From JBBATK01 sp046297095 (GTDB lineage Bacteria; Bacteroidota; Ignavibacteria; Kapaibacteriales; NICIL-2), in assembly GCA_046297095.1 (NCBI GenBank), contig JBKCNS010000063.1, positions 1 to 64,000 on the forward strand: DNA of 64,000 nt. Reading direction: 5' to 3'. Below, in pieces: positions 26,396 to 35,572 of the stretch; the first letter of the stretch is position 1, and each line of letters begins with the position of its first letter. Both the position numbers and the translations under genes were made by a program. Below the pieces are notes generated by a model. The model ran no database searches, was not told where the DNA came from, and saw only the letters and a program-made list of their open reading frames with translations.

Positions 26396-27751
26396 TTAGG
26401 GTACAATGCGATAGATCATCCGAGGGAACGGAATCACTTCGCGAATATGCTCCGCACCGCTGATCCACTTCACCGTTCTCTCCACGCCAAGGCCAAAGCC
26501 GCTGTGCGGCACACTTCCAAACTTGCGCAAATCCAAATACCATTGGAAGGCCTCCTGCGGAAGTTGTTCATGCAGGATACGCTCAAGCAGTTGATCGTGA
26601 TCGTCCTCGCGCTGCGATCCTCCGATGATCTCGCCTGCTCCCTCGGGTGCAAGCATATCCATTGCCAACACAACTTTGGAATTCTGCGGATCGCGCTTCA
26701 TGTAGAAGGCCTTTACTTCCGTGGGATAGCGATGCACGATACAAGGCTTCTCGAATTGACTCATCAGTGCTTCCTCCTGCGGCGCGCCAAAATCCTCGCC
26801 CCACGGGAAGTCTATGTGCGACTCCGTGCCATCGGCATTTTTCTTCGTGAGTTTCACGTTGTTCACATTCAGCCACTCCACTGCTTCGGTGTAGCTCATG
26901 CGGTGAAACGGACGCTTTACTTTTTCCAGCTTAGTAATATCACGCCCCATCGCGGCAAGCTCCGGTCCGCAGTGCTTTAAGCAACACGCCACGATATACT
27001 CCACCAGGTCTTCTGCCAAATCCATATCGTCCTGCAAATCGAAGTACGCCATCTCCGGCTCTACCATCCAGAACTCGGTAAGGTGGCGCTTTGTTTTGGA
27101 CTTCTCTGCGCGAAAAGTAGGACCAAAGGTATACACTCTGCCAAGAGCCATAGCACTGGCTTCGGCGTAGAGCTGACCCGACTGCGTAAGATATGCTTTG
27201 CCTAAATCGAAGTACTCGGTCTCGAACAGCGTAGACGTACCCTCGCAAGCATTGGGGGTGAGTATAGGCGAATCCATCAGGCGGAAGCCGTTGCCATCGA
27301 AGAAGTCGCGAATAGCTTTTACAACTACAGAGCGAATACGCATGATGGCATGCTGGCGTGTGGAGCGCAGCCACAAGTGGCGATTCTCCATAAGAAACTC
27401 TACGCCGTGTTCTTTAGGCGTAATGGGATATTGCTCTGCGGGTACTTGATATACGGTAATGCCGTCCACGTCGATCTCTACCCCGCCTGCAGCGCGCTGC
27501 TCTGCACGCACGGTGCCGGTAATAGAAATGGACGACTCTTGAGTGAGTTGCTTCGCCGATTCAAAAACATCTTCGGGTACATTGCCTTTAAACACCACGC
27601 ATTGAACAATGCCGGTGCCGTCTCGCAATTGAATGAACTGCAACTTTCCCTTACCGGTAATATTGTGCACCCAACCGTGCAAGGAAACATGCTCCCCTAC
27701 CAGTTGCGACAAGTTTTCAATGTATCGGAATGATTTATACCGTGATTCCAT
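26396..27751 (-). CDS. asnS: Asparaginyl-tRNA synthetase
   Basis: 451 residues from the ATG at 27751. An in-frame ATG at 27811 almost coincides with the predicted transcription start, so it is not used. An OB-fold anticodon-binding domain (about 15-110, LHGWVHNITGKGKLQFIQLRDG) precedes the class II catalytic core with motif 2 FRAEKSKTKRHLTEFWMVEPE and the C-terminal motif 3 GFGLGVERTVKWI. GEIIGGSQRED and HIREVIPFPR are AsnRS-type features that set it apart from AspRS. It charges tRNA-Asn in the cytoplasm, so Asn-tRNA need not come from transamidation. Confidence 0.95.
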   Translation of the reverse strand: MESRYKSFRYIENLSQLVGEHVSLHGWVHNITGKGKLQFIQLRDGTGIVQCVVFKGNVPEDVFESAKQLTQESSISITGTVRAEQRAAGGVEIDVDGITVYQVPAEQYPITPKEHGVEFLMENRHLWLRSTRQHAIMRIRSVVVKAIRDFFDGNGFRLMDSPILTPNACEGTSTLFETEYFDLGKAYLTQSGQLYAEASAMALGRVYTFGPTFRAEKSKTKRHLTEFWMVEPEMAYFDLQDDMDLAEDLVEYIVACCLKHCGPELAAMGRDITKLEKVKRPFHRMSYTEAVEWLNVNNVKLTKKNADGTESHIDFPWGEDFGAPQEEALMSQFEKPCIVHRYPTEVKAFYMKRDPQNSKVVLAMDMLAPEGAGEIIGGSQREDDHDQLLERILHEQLPQEAFQWYLDLRKFGSVPHSGFGLGVERTVKWISGAEHIREVIPFPRMIYRIVP

Positions 27752-27812
27752 GAGTACCCTTTGTGATGCGTGCGAAGATCGTTGTGTGATTATCTCGTGT
27801 AATTGACTCATG

Positions 27813-27820
27813 CAAATATA
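27813..27820 (-). promoter_or_regulatory. -7 promoter element (TATATTTG) of asnS
   Basis: Exact TAnnTTTG on the minus strand. With a start about 7 bases downstream, the mRNA would begin around 27806 and reach the ATG at 27751 after about 55 bases. This decides against the ATG at 27811. Confidence 0.5.
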
Positions 27821-28003
27821 GAGTAGAGGCAAGAAGAAGCGAGATGTGCTGCAGGGATGGGAGAATCGATGATGTTTCGAATCTCTTCCATAGGAATAGC
27901 GGGCAAGAGGATCTTCTTCTAAAGCGGCGGTCTTTTGCCGAGCTCCCTTTGATGCACCATCTACTCCGCTACGGCACCGATGTACATGGTATTTTCGTTC
28001 CCT

Positions 28004-28804
28004 ATGGAAGTAGCAATATTTGCGGCAGGTGTGATTATAGGCGTCCTCATCGGGCTTCTGGGAGGCGGCGGAAGTATTCTTGCCGTTCCGGTGTTTGTGT
28101 ATGCATGCGGCATGCCCCCAAAGATTGCCATTGTTCTTGCGCTTGTTGTAGTTGGCTGCACCAGTGCCGTTGGCGCATTGAGCCATTTTCGCCGCGGGAA
28201 TGTGGATGTTCCGAAGGCCTTGATTTTTTCAGTGTTTTCGTCGGTGGGATCGTTCGCGGGAGCTCGTGCCGCAGTGTTCTTAACAGGTGAGATTCAGCTT
28301 TTGATTTTCGCCCTCATAATGCTGCTGGCTGCCTTCTTTATGCTCAGGCCACGGCGCACGCAAAGCACCACCCGGCCGGAGCTGCGTGCAAACTCATCCA
28401 TGTTTATGCGTGTAGCACTTCCCTCGCTGGGAGTTGGAATACTCACGGGATTGGTGGGCGTGGGCGGCGGATTTATGATTGTGCCCGTGTTGAGTTTGAT
28501 CCTTGGCATGGAAATGGCCAAAAGTGTAGGCACGAGTTTGTTTGTGATAGCCGTGAACTCATTATTCGGATCCATCGGATACTTCTCGCAGCCCGACCTT
28601 GCCGCCGCCATGAGCTCCCTAAACGTAGGTTCGCTATCCATCACTTCCTTTGTGTTGATGTTCTTGGGATGCATGTTTCTTGGCGTATGGACCGGCTCTG
28701 CGCTAAGCTCGCGCGTACGGGCGGCAACCCTTAAACGCATGTTCGGCGTGCTCTTGTTGGTAGTTGCTACCATGATGATTGCGCAGCGTCTAGGCATGTG
28801 GTAG
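28004..28804 (+). CDS. TauE/SafE-family membrane permease
   Basis: 266 residues from the ATG at 28004; an ATG at 27980 would add eight residues. About eight membrane helices fall in two related halves, each beginning with a Gly-rich turn: GVLIGLLGGGGSILAVPVFV and GILTGLVGVGGGFMIVPVL. This internal repeat with G-x-x-G-G-G-(G/S) is the hallmark of the sulfite-exporter TauE/SafE family (DUF81). Members export or import sulfite, sulfoacetate or other organic anions; the substrate here is unknown. It is divergent from asnS across 252 bases, in which I see no convincing element for this gene. Confidence 0.88.
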   Translation: MEVAIFAAGVIIGVLIGLLGGGGSILAVPVFVYACGMPPKIAIVLALVVVGCTSAVGALSHFRRGNVDVPKALIFSVFSSVGSFAGARAAVFLTGEIQLLIFALIMLLAAFFMLRPRRTQSTTRPELRANSSMFMRVALPSLGVGILTGLVGVGGGFMIVPVLSLILGMEMAKSVGTSLFVIAVNSLFGSIGYFSQPDLAAAMSSLNVGSLSITSFVLMFLGCMFLGVWTGSALSSRVRAATLKRMFGVLLLVVATMMIAQRLGMW

Positions 28805-28814
28805 GGCCGTAGTA

Positions 28815-28866
28815 AGCATAATTACGTCACGCAATGAGCATAATTACGTCACGCAATGAGCATAAT
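28815..28866. repeat. Perfect 22-bp tandem duplication plus a third partial copy
   Basis: A 22-base unit beginning AGCATAATTACG and ending CACGCAATG is present at 28815-28836 and 28837-28858 without mismatch. The first eight bases recur at 28859-28866. It contains ATTACGTCAC, which has a TTACGTCA near-palindrome. It lies directly after the permease stop and about 120 bases before the helicase promoter. Confidence 0.92.
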
Positions 28867-28982
28867 CGGCTACAGGAATGAGCCCTTTGCTGTCGTTTGT
28901 CTGAGCCTTGTTTAGGCATTGTCTCGGCCCCATCTAAGCCCTGAGATAATAATAGCATAGCGCCCGCCGAGCATTCCCACAC

Positions 28983-28990
28983 TATTTTTG
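28983..28990 (+). promoter_or_regulatory. -7 promoter element (TATTTTTG) of the DEAD-box helicase gene
   Basis: Exact TAnnTTTG located 70 bases before the ATG at 29061, implying a 5' leader of about 65 bases. The rest of the 256-base upstream gap holds the 22-bp repeat and nothing else I can support. Confidence 0.5.
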
Positions 28991-29060
28991 CACAGTTAAA
29001 CGTCGTGACCGAAGCAGAGTAAGTTCCCGCCTTCTCACGACATCCACCATTTCTTCCGAT

Positions 29061-30902
29061 ATGAATCCATTTGAAAGCCTCGGTATAGGGCAGACACTGA
29101 TTCGAGCCATTACCGAGCGCGGCTTTGAGAATCCCACCCCAATTCAAGAACAGACGATCCCCATTTTGTTGTCCACCGAGACCGACTTCGTGGGCTTGGC
29201 ACAAACAGGTACAGGTAAGACGGCGGCATACGGCCTTCCGTTGCTGGAAAAGTTACGTCCGAATATCCGCGGTGCACAAGGTTTGGTAATTGCTCCTACT
29301 CGAGAGCTGTGCGTGCAAATCAGCAATGATCTTCAGAGCTTTTGCAAGTATATGCCGAACATCAGCATTGTGCCGGTGTACGGTGGTGCAAACATTGGTA
29401 AGCAGATCAAAGACCTGCGCCACGGTGCACACATTATCGTGGCCACTCCGGGCCGCTTAATAGATCTTATCGATCGCGGAGCTGCAGACATCACATCCGT
29501 TCATACCGTTGTGCTTGATGAAGCAGACGAAATGCTGAACATGGGATTTCGCGACGAGATAGATTCAATACTATCGAACACGCCGGCAGAAAAGCACACA
29601 TGGCTATTCTCCGCAACCATGCCAAAAGAAGTACGTGCCATTGCCAGCACGTATATGAAATCACCGCAGGAGCTGCAAGTTGGCGGCCTGAATGTTGGTG
29701 CCGATAAGATTGAGCACATCTACTACGTGGTGCAGGCGCGTGATCGCTACGAAGCATTGAAGCGCCTTGTGGATGCCACGCCCGACATCTTCGCTATTGT
29801 GTTCTGCCGCACCAAAAACGAAACGCAAGATGTGGCTGAGAAGCTTGTGCGCGACGGCTACAATGCCGACGCACTGCACGGAGACCTAAGCCAGCCGATG
29901 CGCGATAAAGTGATGGCGCATTATCGCCAACGCTCTCTTCAATTGCTTGTGGCAACCGATGTGGCTGCGCGCGGTATTGATGTAAACAACGTCACGCACG
30001 TTATCAATTACAATCTGCCCGACGAGATCGAAAACTACACGCACCGAAGCGGTAGAACTGCCAGAGCGGGACGCAGTGGTATATCTATGACCCTCGTTAC
30101 CGTAAAGGATTTGTTTGCCATCAAGAAACTCGAGAAGGTAGTTGGTAAGAAATTCCATCTTGGTCGCATTCCGGGTCCGCTGGAAGTGTGCGAGAGCCAG
30201 CTCATGAGTTTGGTAAAGCGCATTCACGACGTCGAAGTGGACGAAAAAGGAATTGCTCGATTCCTTCCCGCCATTCACGAGGAGTTAAAAGACCTAAGCA
30301 AGGAAGATCTTGTAACTCGATTTGTGTCTATAGAATTCAATCGATTCCTTGAGTACTACCGAAACGCTCAGGACATCAATGTAAACTTGTCGAATCGGGA
30401 TCACACACGCGACTCTGCGGCCAAACAGCGCAGCGGATCGCGGATGTTTATTAACCTTGGCTCCATGGATGGGTTTGATACAGGAAAAATGCTACGTTAC
30501 CTGTGTGATATCAGCGGTGAGAAAGGTGCAAGTTTTGGCCGCATGGATATTAAAGAAACCTACAGTTTCATCGATGTTGAAGCGTCGTTGCTTGACTCCG
30601 TGGTACAGGCCTTTCAAGGCGAAGTGTTTCGCGGTCGTCGCATTCGCGCGGATGTGGATGGTGGCGGACGTCGTCCGGGTGGGCCATCGTTCTCACCCAA
30701 AGGCGGACCACGTGAATCCTATTCCGGCCCCCGCAGGGCTTCGGATCGTGGTGGATATGGCGAGCAACGCTTTGGCGGCTCTAAGCCTGCCGGCCGTCGT
30801 TTCGATGGCGAGCGCTCATCCCGACCCGCAGGTGCCGGCGGTAAAGTGGTGCGCAAACGCACGTCCGGCGAGGGCGGTTCGTCGTATAAATCCAAGGGTT
30901 AG
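29061..30902 (+). CDS. DEAD-box ATP-dependent RNA helicase with DbpA-type RNA-binding domain
   Basis: 613 residues. The helicase core (about 1-370) has the Q motif GFENPTPIQEQTIP, motif I AQTGTGKT, Ia APTREL, II LDEADEM, III FSAT, and VI HRSGRTARAG. A second conserved part (about 470-545, RMFINLGSMDGFDTGKMLRYL) matches the DbpA/CsdA RNA-binding domain. The final ~65 residues are Gly/Arg/Ser-rich (GGRRPGG, RRASDRGGYGEQRFGG) and probably bind RNA non-specifically. Roles in ribosome assembly, RNA decay or cold response are expected for CsdA/DbpA relatives; which one applies cannot be told. It has its own promoter-like element. Confidence 0.93.
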   Translation: MNPFESLGIGQTLIRAITERGFENPTPIQEQTIPILLSTETDFVGLAQTGTGKTAAYGLPLLEKLRPNIRGAQGLVIAPTRELCVQISNDLQSFCKYMPNISIVPVYGGANIGKQIKDLRHGAHIIVATPGRLIDLIDRGAADITSVHTVVLDEADEMLNMGFRDEIDSILSNTPAEKHTWLFSATMPKEVRAIASTYMKSPQELQVGGLNVGADKIEHIYYVVQARDRYEALKRLVDATPDIFAIVFCRTKNETQDVAEKLVRDGYNADALHGDLSQPMRDKVMAHYRQRSLQLLVATDVAARGIDVNNVTHVINYNLPDEIENYTHRSGRTARAGRSGISMTLVTVKDLFAIKKLEKVVGKKFHLGRIPGPLEVCESQLMSLVKRIHDVEVDEKGIARFLPAIHEELKDLSKEDLVTRFVSIEFNRFLEYYRNAQDINVNLSNRDHTRDSAAKQRSGSRMFINLGSMDGFDTGKMLRYLCDISGEKGASFGRMDIKETYSFIDVEASLLDSVVQAFQGEVFRGRRIRADVDGGGRRPGGPSFSPKGGPRESYSGPRRASDRGGYGEQRFGGSKPAGRRFDGERSSRPAGAGGKVVRKRTSGEGGSSYKSKG

Positions 30903-31029
30903 TAGTGTTCTCGCGGGATAGGAATTTTCCCAAGCCTGAGGCACTCGTCGTTCCTTGCGAATGTGAATCAAGAAATGGTATTCATACGAGTACACGGAAT
31001 AAAGCCGTGTGCGGTACGTTTTGTTCATC

Positions 31030-32136
31030 ATGAAAACAGTTATCTCCGTTGTGGGCGCAAGGCCCAACTTCATGAAGGTAGCGCCCATTCATCGGGCGTT
31101 TGCAGCGTATGCCGATAGCGTACGGCATTTGATTTGCCATACCGGTCAGCATTATGATGCCCGTATGTCGGATGCCTTTTTTCAGGACTTAAATATGCCG
31201 GAGCCGCACACCTTTCTTGGCGTGGGCAGCGGTTCTCATGCGGAGCAAACTGCCCGCGTCATGGTTGAGTTCGAAAAAGTTTGCCTGCAGGAAAAGCCGG
31301 ATCTAGTGATTGTGGTGGGCGACGTAAACTCTACCATCGCGTGCGTACTCACAGCAGCGAAGCTTCACATTCCCACAGCGCATGTGGAAGCCGGATTGCG
31401 ATCGGGCGATCGCACTATGCCGGAGGAAATCAATCGCATTGCCACCGATGCTATCAGTGACTATTGCTTTGTTACTGAGCAAAGCGGTATGGATCATTTG
31501 CGCGAAGCGGGCTATCCGGCCCATCGCACGTTCTTTGTGGGCAACACGATGATCGACTCGCTTCATTATGCATTGCCGATGTCGGAACAGTCGTCGATAC
31601 TTCACGATCTGGGAATAACGAAGCAAGGATATGTGCTTGCCACTCTGCACCGCCCGAGTAACGTGGATGATGCTACTCAGCTTCGCATGCTTTTGGAATT
31701 GTTTGCCGAAATCAGTTCCGAGCGGGATATAGTGTTTCCCGTGCACCCGCGAACGCGCAAGAAAGCCGAGGAGTTCGGATTGCAGCCGCTGCTGGAATCG
31801 CATCCGAGAATTCGATTGATAGAACCGCAAGGATATATCTCGTTCCTTGCACTCATGAAAAACGCCGATTACGTGATGACCGATTCGGGTGGAATTCAAG
31901 AAGAAACAACAGCGCTGGGTATTCCCTGCCTTACTCTTCGTACCACCACCGAACGTCCAAGCACGGTAGACCTGGGTACCAATATTCTCATTCCCCCTAC
32001 TGAAGAGGCAATTCATGACGAAGTGCGCGCATTGCACCGAGGACAGCGCAAACAGGGCACCGTGCCGCCCCTGTGGGACGGACATGCAGCGGAACGTATA
32101 ACCCAGATTATTACTCAGAAGATTCTTGCTTCGTAA
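31030..32136 (+). CDS. wecB: UDP-N-acetylglucosamine 2-epimerase, non-hydrolysing
   Basis: 368 residues from the ATG at 31030; an upstream codon at 31009 is in frame but the family starts at MKTVISVVGARPNFMK. The conserved blocks are present: GARPNFMKVAPI, HTGQHYD, VVGDVNSTIA, HVEAGLRSGDRTMPEEINR and DSGGIQEE. It converts UDP-GlcNAc to UDP-ManNAc, a precursor of ManNAc/ManNAcA-containing surface glycans. It opens a plus-strand polysaccharide gene group (export protein, priming transferase, glycosyltransferases), in keeping with that role. Confidence 0.94.
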   Translation: MKTVISVVGARPNFMKVAPIHRAFAAYADSVRHLICHTGQHYDARMSDAFFQDLNMPEPHTFLGVGSGSHAEQTARVMVEFEKVCLQEKPDLVIVVGDVNSTIACVLTAAKLHIPTAHVEAGLRSGDRTMPEEINRIATDAISDYCFVTEQSGMDHLREAGYPAHRTFFVGNTMIDSLHYALPMSEQSSILHDLGITKQGYVLATLHRPSNVDDATQLRMLLELFAEISSERDIVFPVHPRTRKKAEEFGLQPLLESHPRIRLIEPQGYISFLALMKNADYVMTDSGGIQEETTALGIPCLTLRTTTERPSTVDLGTNILIPPTEEAIHDEVRALHRGQRKQGTVPPLWDGHAAERITQIITQKILAS

Positions 32137-32286
32137 TACGAGATGAATGGATGCCCACGATTTGGTTCTATTGCCCGGTCTGCGGCCCATGCATTTAGTT
32201 AAACCTGCGTTATGTATGTTTGCCAAGTACTCAAGCGGGCATAGTCCCGGACGAAGGTCTATTCCACCCAAAAGGAGCCGAAATCG

Positions 32287-32294
32287 TAACTTTG
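32287..32294 (+). promoter_or_regulatory. -7 promoter element (TAACTTTG) of the polysaccharide export operon
   Basis: Exact TAnnTTTG, 37 bases upstream of the GTG start at 32332. It indicates that the export gene and those after it are transcribed separately from, or in addition to, the epimerase gene. Confidence 0.5.
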
Positions 32295-32331
32295 TTACCA
32301 CGTTTTTTCAACCACCCCAAGGAACGTCGTT

Positions 32332-34071
32332 GTGAGTACGCGATTTCTCCGTCTGCTGTTGGTGATGCTAACAGCTGTTTCTTCCTCCCTTTATGCCCAA
32401 TCAGGCTCAAGCACCACCGGTGGCTTTGACCTTGATAAACTTCTTAGCGGCGCGCAAAACAAAAGCACACTCGAAAGTCAGCGATTAGACCAAACTGCCT
32501 ACGATAATGTAGTGCAGCCCGAGTTTTATTATGTAGGTCCGGGCGATGTACTGACACTTTTGAAGTTAGATGCTACCTCTATGGATGAGTCTATTGTGGT
32601 GAGTCCGGAAAGCATGATCTTCATTCCCAGACTGGGCGCCATCAATGTGGCAGGCAAAACACTTGCTCAAGTTCGAGACACAGTGCTGGCGTTGCAGCGC
32701 GAACGCACTCCTTCGTTGAAGGCTTTTCTTGGTTTGAAGCGGCCGCGTCTTGTGTATGTAACCGTTCGCGGCAATGTACTCTCGCCCGGCATGTATAGTC
32801 TCCCGGCCAGTACCCGCGTGCTTACAGTATTGAAAATGGCTATGCAAATGCGGTCGCAAGTTTCTGATGTGAACGCTGCGCGTAATGCCGCTCAAGTGTT
32901 CGGGCAAACGGAATCTACCACGCAGCTTGGCGCAATGCGCCAGCGTCGTTCGCTGCTCCCTGCTTCGGTGATGCGCAATATTGTGGTGCGTCACAGCGAC
33001 CGCACTGTGAACGTGTGCGACTTACATAAAGCAGAAGTATCGAGCGTTCCCACGGACGACCCATACATACGTGAGGGCGATGAAATCTATGTTCCCGCAG
33101 AGATTCAGGACTACGGTACCATGACTGTGACCGGTGGTGTATCAAACCCCACCACCACCATTGTGAAGGCCGGTGATAAGATTTCGTTCCTGTGTAAGCT
33201 TGGCGGCTTCTGTACCAATCTTGCAAAGCCCGCAAAGGCAGTACTGGTGCGCAATGGCGAGCGTATAGACTTGGATGTGGATCAAAATTTAAACCTCCTC
33301 TCGGGAGACCGCGAAGCGATGTCCGGAGATGTTGTGATTGTAGATGAGGAAGACGTAGCTCCGATTTCTCTGTCCGGTTCGGTGAGCATTCGCGGCGAAA
33401 TAGAAAAGCCCGGAATGTATGCGGTAACAAACCACAAGACCCGATTGAAAGATATAGTAGATCTGGCAGGCGGTGTTCGGGGCGAGGCATACCTTCCCTT
33501 GGCGCATGTTTTGCGCCGCGAGAAATCCGAGTCGTCGTACATGAGCAACGAGTATGTGGATCGTCTCAAAAAAATGCAGAACTCGAATTTGTTGCTGGAG
33601 GATACCACTCGATTTACCATCGATGAAATTGGCAGAAAGCCACTCGTGGCATGCAACTTTGAACGTGCATTGAGTAGTCCCGGAAGCGAGGACAACGTTA
33701 CACTTCAGGATGGCGATGTGATCGTGATTCCCCGCAATCCTCGCACCGTATATGTATACGGACAGGTTCGAAGCGGAGGTTATTTCAATTACGTACCGGG
33801 CCGAACTATGGAGCAGTACATTGCTCTTGCCGGTGGTATGACCACCGAAGCGGATAAAGGCCGTGAGCGCATCATTAAAGGCAAAACCGGTGTATGGCTG
33901 AAGGCCGAAGAGACGCCTATAGAAGCCGGCGATAAGATCTACGTTCCACATCCACCGGACGAACCTTTGGGTCAGCAAATTCAGCGTACGGCTTCGTACG
34001 TAACGATCGCTGCCGCCATTGTGAACGCGCTCTTCCTTGCAATCAACATTTACATTACGCTTAGTCGCTAA
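32332..34071 (+). CDS. Polysaccharide export protein with SLBB domains (Wza-like)
   Basis: 579 residues starting with GTG at 32332. A signal peptide (LLLVMLTAVSSSLYAQ) comes first. Then there is a polysaccharide-export domain (about 60-165, beginning YYVGPGDVLTLLKL) and repeated SLBB modules with motifs such as VTVRGNVLSPGMYSLPASTR, VTGGVSNPTTTIVKAG, LSGSVSIRGEIEKPGMY and VYGQVRSGGYFNY. A C-terminal membrane helix (about 552-574) follows. This matches outer-membrane translocon-type proteins for capsule or exopolysaccharide, although the C-terminal helix and many SLBB units differ from E. coli Wza. No lipobox Cys is visible. The priming transferase gene overlaps its last 35 bases. Confidence 0.85.
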   Translation: MSTRFLRLLLVMLTAVSSSLYAQSGSSTTGGFDLDKLLSGAQNKSTLESQRLDQTAYDNVVQPEFYYVGPGDVLTLLKLDATSMDESIVVSPESMIFIPRLGAINVAGKTLAQVRDTVLALQRERTPSLKAFLGLKRPRLVYVTVRGNVLSPGMYSLPASTRVLTVLKMAMQMRSQVSDVNAARNAAQVFGQTESTTQLGAMRQRRSLLPASVMRNIVVRHSDRTVNVCDLHKAEVSSVPTDDPYIREGDEIYVPAEIQDYGTMTVTGGVSNPTTTIVKAGDKISFLCKLGGFCTNLAKPAKAVLVRNGERIDLDVDQNLNLLSGDREAMSGDVVIVDEEDVAPISLSGSVSIRGEIEKPGMYAVTNHKTRLKDIVDLAGGVRGEAYLPLAHVLRREKSESSYMSNEYVDRLKKMQNSNLLLEDTTRFTIDEIGRKPLVACNFERALSSPGSEDNVTLQDGDVIVIPRNPRTVYVYGQVRSGGYFNYVPGRTMEQYIALAGGMTTEADKGRERIIKGKTGVWLKAEETPIEAGDKIYVPHPPDEPLGQQIQRTASYVTIAAAIVNALFLAINIYITLSR

Positions 34072-35572
34072 GCAAGAGCCGAGAGTGCAATCTCAGAACA
34101 CGATATTATCCGGAGACCAACTCCATGATGTCTCGCAACAGCGCAATGCTGCGGGTCGCGGGGTGCTGCATGCCTTGATACGTAAACTCGGAGCGCCCGT
34201 GATGATGCAAGTGGCATTCGACATCGTGGCCGTGAGTTTGAGCTTTGTGCTGTTTTACTTCGTGAAGCTCACCTCGCTTCAAGCGCATCCCCTTGTTCCC
34301 ACTGCCGAGTTCTTTTTCACGGTTCTGGTATCGAACATTGTTTTTTGGCTGACCGTGTATTGGCTGGCGGGCTTGTACAAAAACTGGTACATACGTTCAC
34401 CCTTTGATGAAGCCTGGACGGTGGTAAAAGCTTCCTCTACTGCGGGAGTAGCTGTGCTGCTTGGTATGTCGCTGGATTCGGGCTACGTGCGGGTTAAGTT
34501 CATTCCGTATGTGCTGCTCGTGATCATGGCGGTAGTAGCGTTCCGACTGCTCGCACGCAGTGTACAGCGCACCCTTCGCATTCGTCGGGTGATCACCGTT
34601 CCCACACTTCTGGTGGGTTCAGCCGAAAAAATCACCAACCTGTTGCGACTTGTAAAAAATGAACCCTCGTGGGGGTATAGCGTACTGGGCTGCATAGGAG
34701 ACGGCAACGACGACCTTCGCGCTCATGCAGAGATCGACGTGCCTGTTCTAGGTTCGGTGGAGGACCTTGATACCATACTCAAGCACCTCAAGCCCGAGGC
34801 ACTTCTGCTGGGAATGTCGTCGAACGATCACGACAAAATGTTGAATGTGGTATCTAGCGCGGGCCATCATGGCGTAAGCGTAAAGATAGAGCCCGATGTA
34901 TACGAGATTGTAACCGGCCAAGTGCGCACACTGCAGATCTATGGTTCCCCCCTTATTGAAGTGCATCCTGAGCTCTTAAAGCCATGGCAGTTTGCCGTCA
35001 AACGCTTGATCGACATTTGCATGAGCTTTGCTGTGTTGGTGCTGGGATTTCCGCTGTGGCTGTTGATAGCAATAATCGTGCGACTGGAATCGCGTGGCCC
35101 TGCGTTGTTTTCTCAACAACGCATAGGCAAGAACGGATCGGTGTTCAGAATTTATAAGTTTAGATCGATGGTTCAGGACGCCGAGAAGCACGGACAACAG
35201 TGGACCAAAGTGGGCGATCCTCGGGTGACGCGCTTCGGATATTTCTTGCGGAAGTCACACCTGGACGAGATACCACAAATGTGGAACATCTTCATCGGCG
35301 ATATGAGCGTTGTAGGGCCGCGCCCCGAGCAACCGAAGTATGTGGAATATTTTTCTACACATATTCCCTATTATAATCGTCGACACAAAGTGCGCCCCGG
35401 CCTAACCGGCTGGTGGCAAATCAAGTATACCAGCTACGATGAGTCGCTGGAAGAGATTGAAAACAGAATTCGCTTCGACTTCTTCTATATTGAGAATATG
35501 TCGCTCCGGTTGGATATTGAAATCATTGTTCGGACCGCTATTCTGATGTTCCGCGGACATGGCCAGGCATAA
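34037..35572 (+). CDS. Polyprenyl-phosphate glycosylphosphotransferase (priming transferase, WbaP/PssY-like)
   Basis: 511 residues from the ATG at 34037; a GTG at 34085 would avoid most of the overlap. Four to five membrane helices (about 55-180) are followed by a CoA-binding-like Rossmann domain (about 190-310). Next come another membrane-inserted helix (about 320-345) and the catalytic C-terminus with RGPALFSQQRIGKNGSVF, KFRSM, HLDEIPQMWNIFIGDMSVVG and RPGLTGWWQIKY. It transfers a sugar-1-phosphate from UDP-sugar to undecaprenyl phosphate at the inner membrane, the first step of polysaccharide repeat-unit assembly. It abuts the Dpm1-like gene: the stop TAA is directly followed by the next ATG. 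Confidence 0.93.
   Translation: MQSTFTLRLVAKQEPRVQSQNTILSGDQLHDVSQQRNAAGRGVLHALIRKLGAPVMMQVAFDIVAVSLSFVLFYFVKLTSLQAHPLVPTAEFFFTVLVSNIVFWLTVYWLAGLYKNWYIRSPFDEAWTVVKASSTAGVAVLLGMSLDSGYVRVKFIPYVLLVIMAVVAFRLLARSVQRTLRIRRVITVPTLLVGSAEKITNLLRLVKNEPSWGYSVLGCIGDGNDDLRAHAEIDVPVLGSVEDLDTILKHLKPEALLLGMSSNDHDKMLNVVSSAGHHGVSVKIEPDVYEIVTGQVRTLQIYGSPLIEVHPELLKPWQFAVKRLIDICMSFAVLVLGFPLWLLIAIIVRLESRGPALFSQQRIGKNGSVFRIYKFRSMVQDAEKHGQQWTKVGDPRVTRFGYFLRKSHLDEIPQMWNIFIGDMSVVGPRPEQPKYVEYFSTHIPYYNRRHKVRPGLTGWWQIKYTSYDESLEEIENRIRFDFFYIENMSLRLDIEIIVRTAILMFRGHGQA

Noticed and set aside
27980..28003. Upstream ATG for the TauE/SafE permease
   Set aside because: Possible but adds eight residues without support; the ATG at 28004 directly opens the first membrane segment. 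Kept as an alternative only.
31303..32301. 332-codon open frame on the minus strand
   Set aside because: Antisense to the wecB gene, whose product is a clear family match; the frame has no protein-like motif.
32147..32335. Possible 62-codon gene before the Wza-like gene
   Set aside because: Overlaps the promoter element and the GTG start of the export gene, with no domain and a basic, low-hydrophobic sequence.
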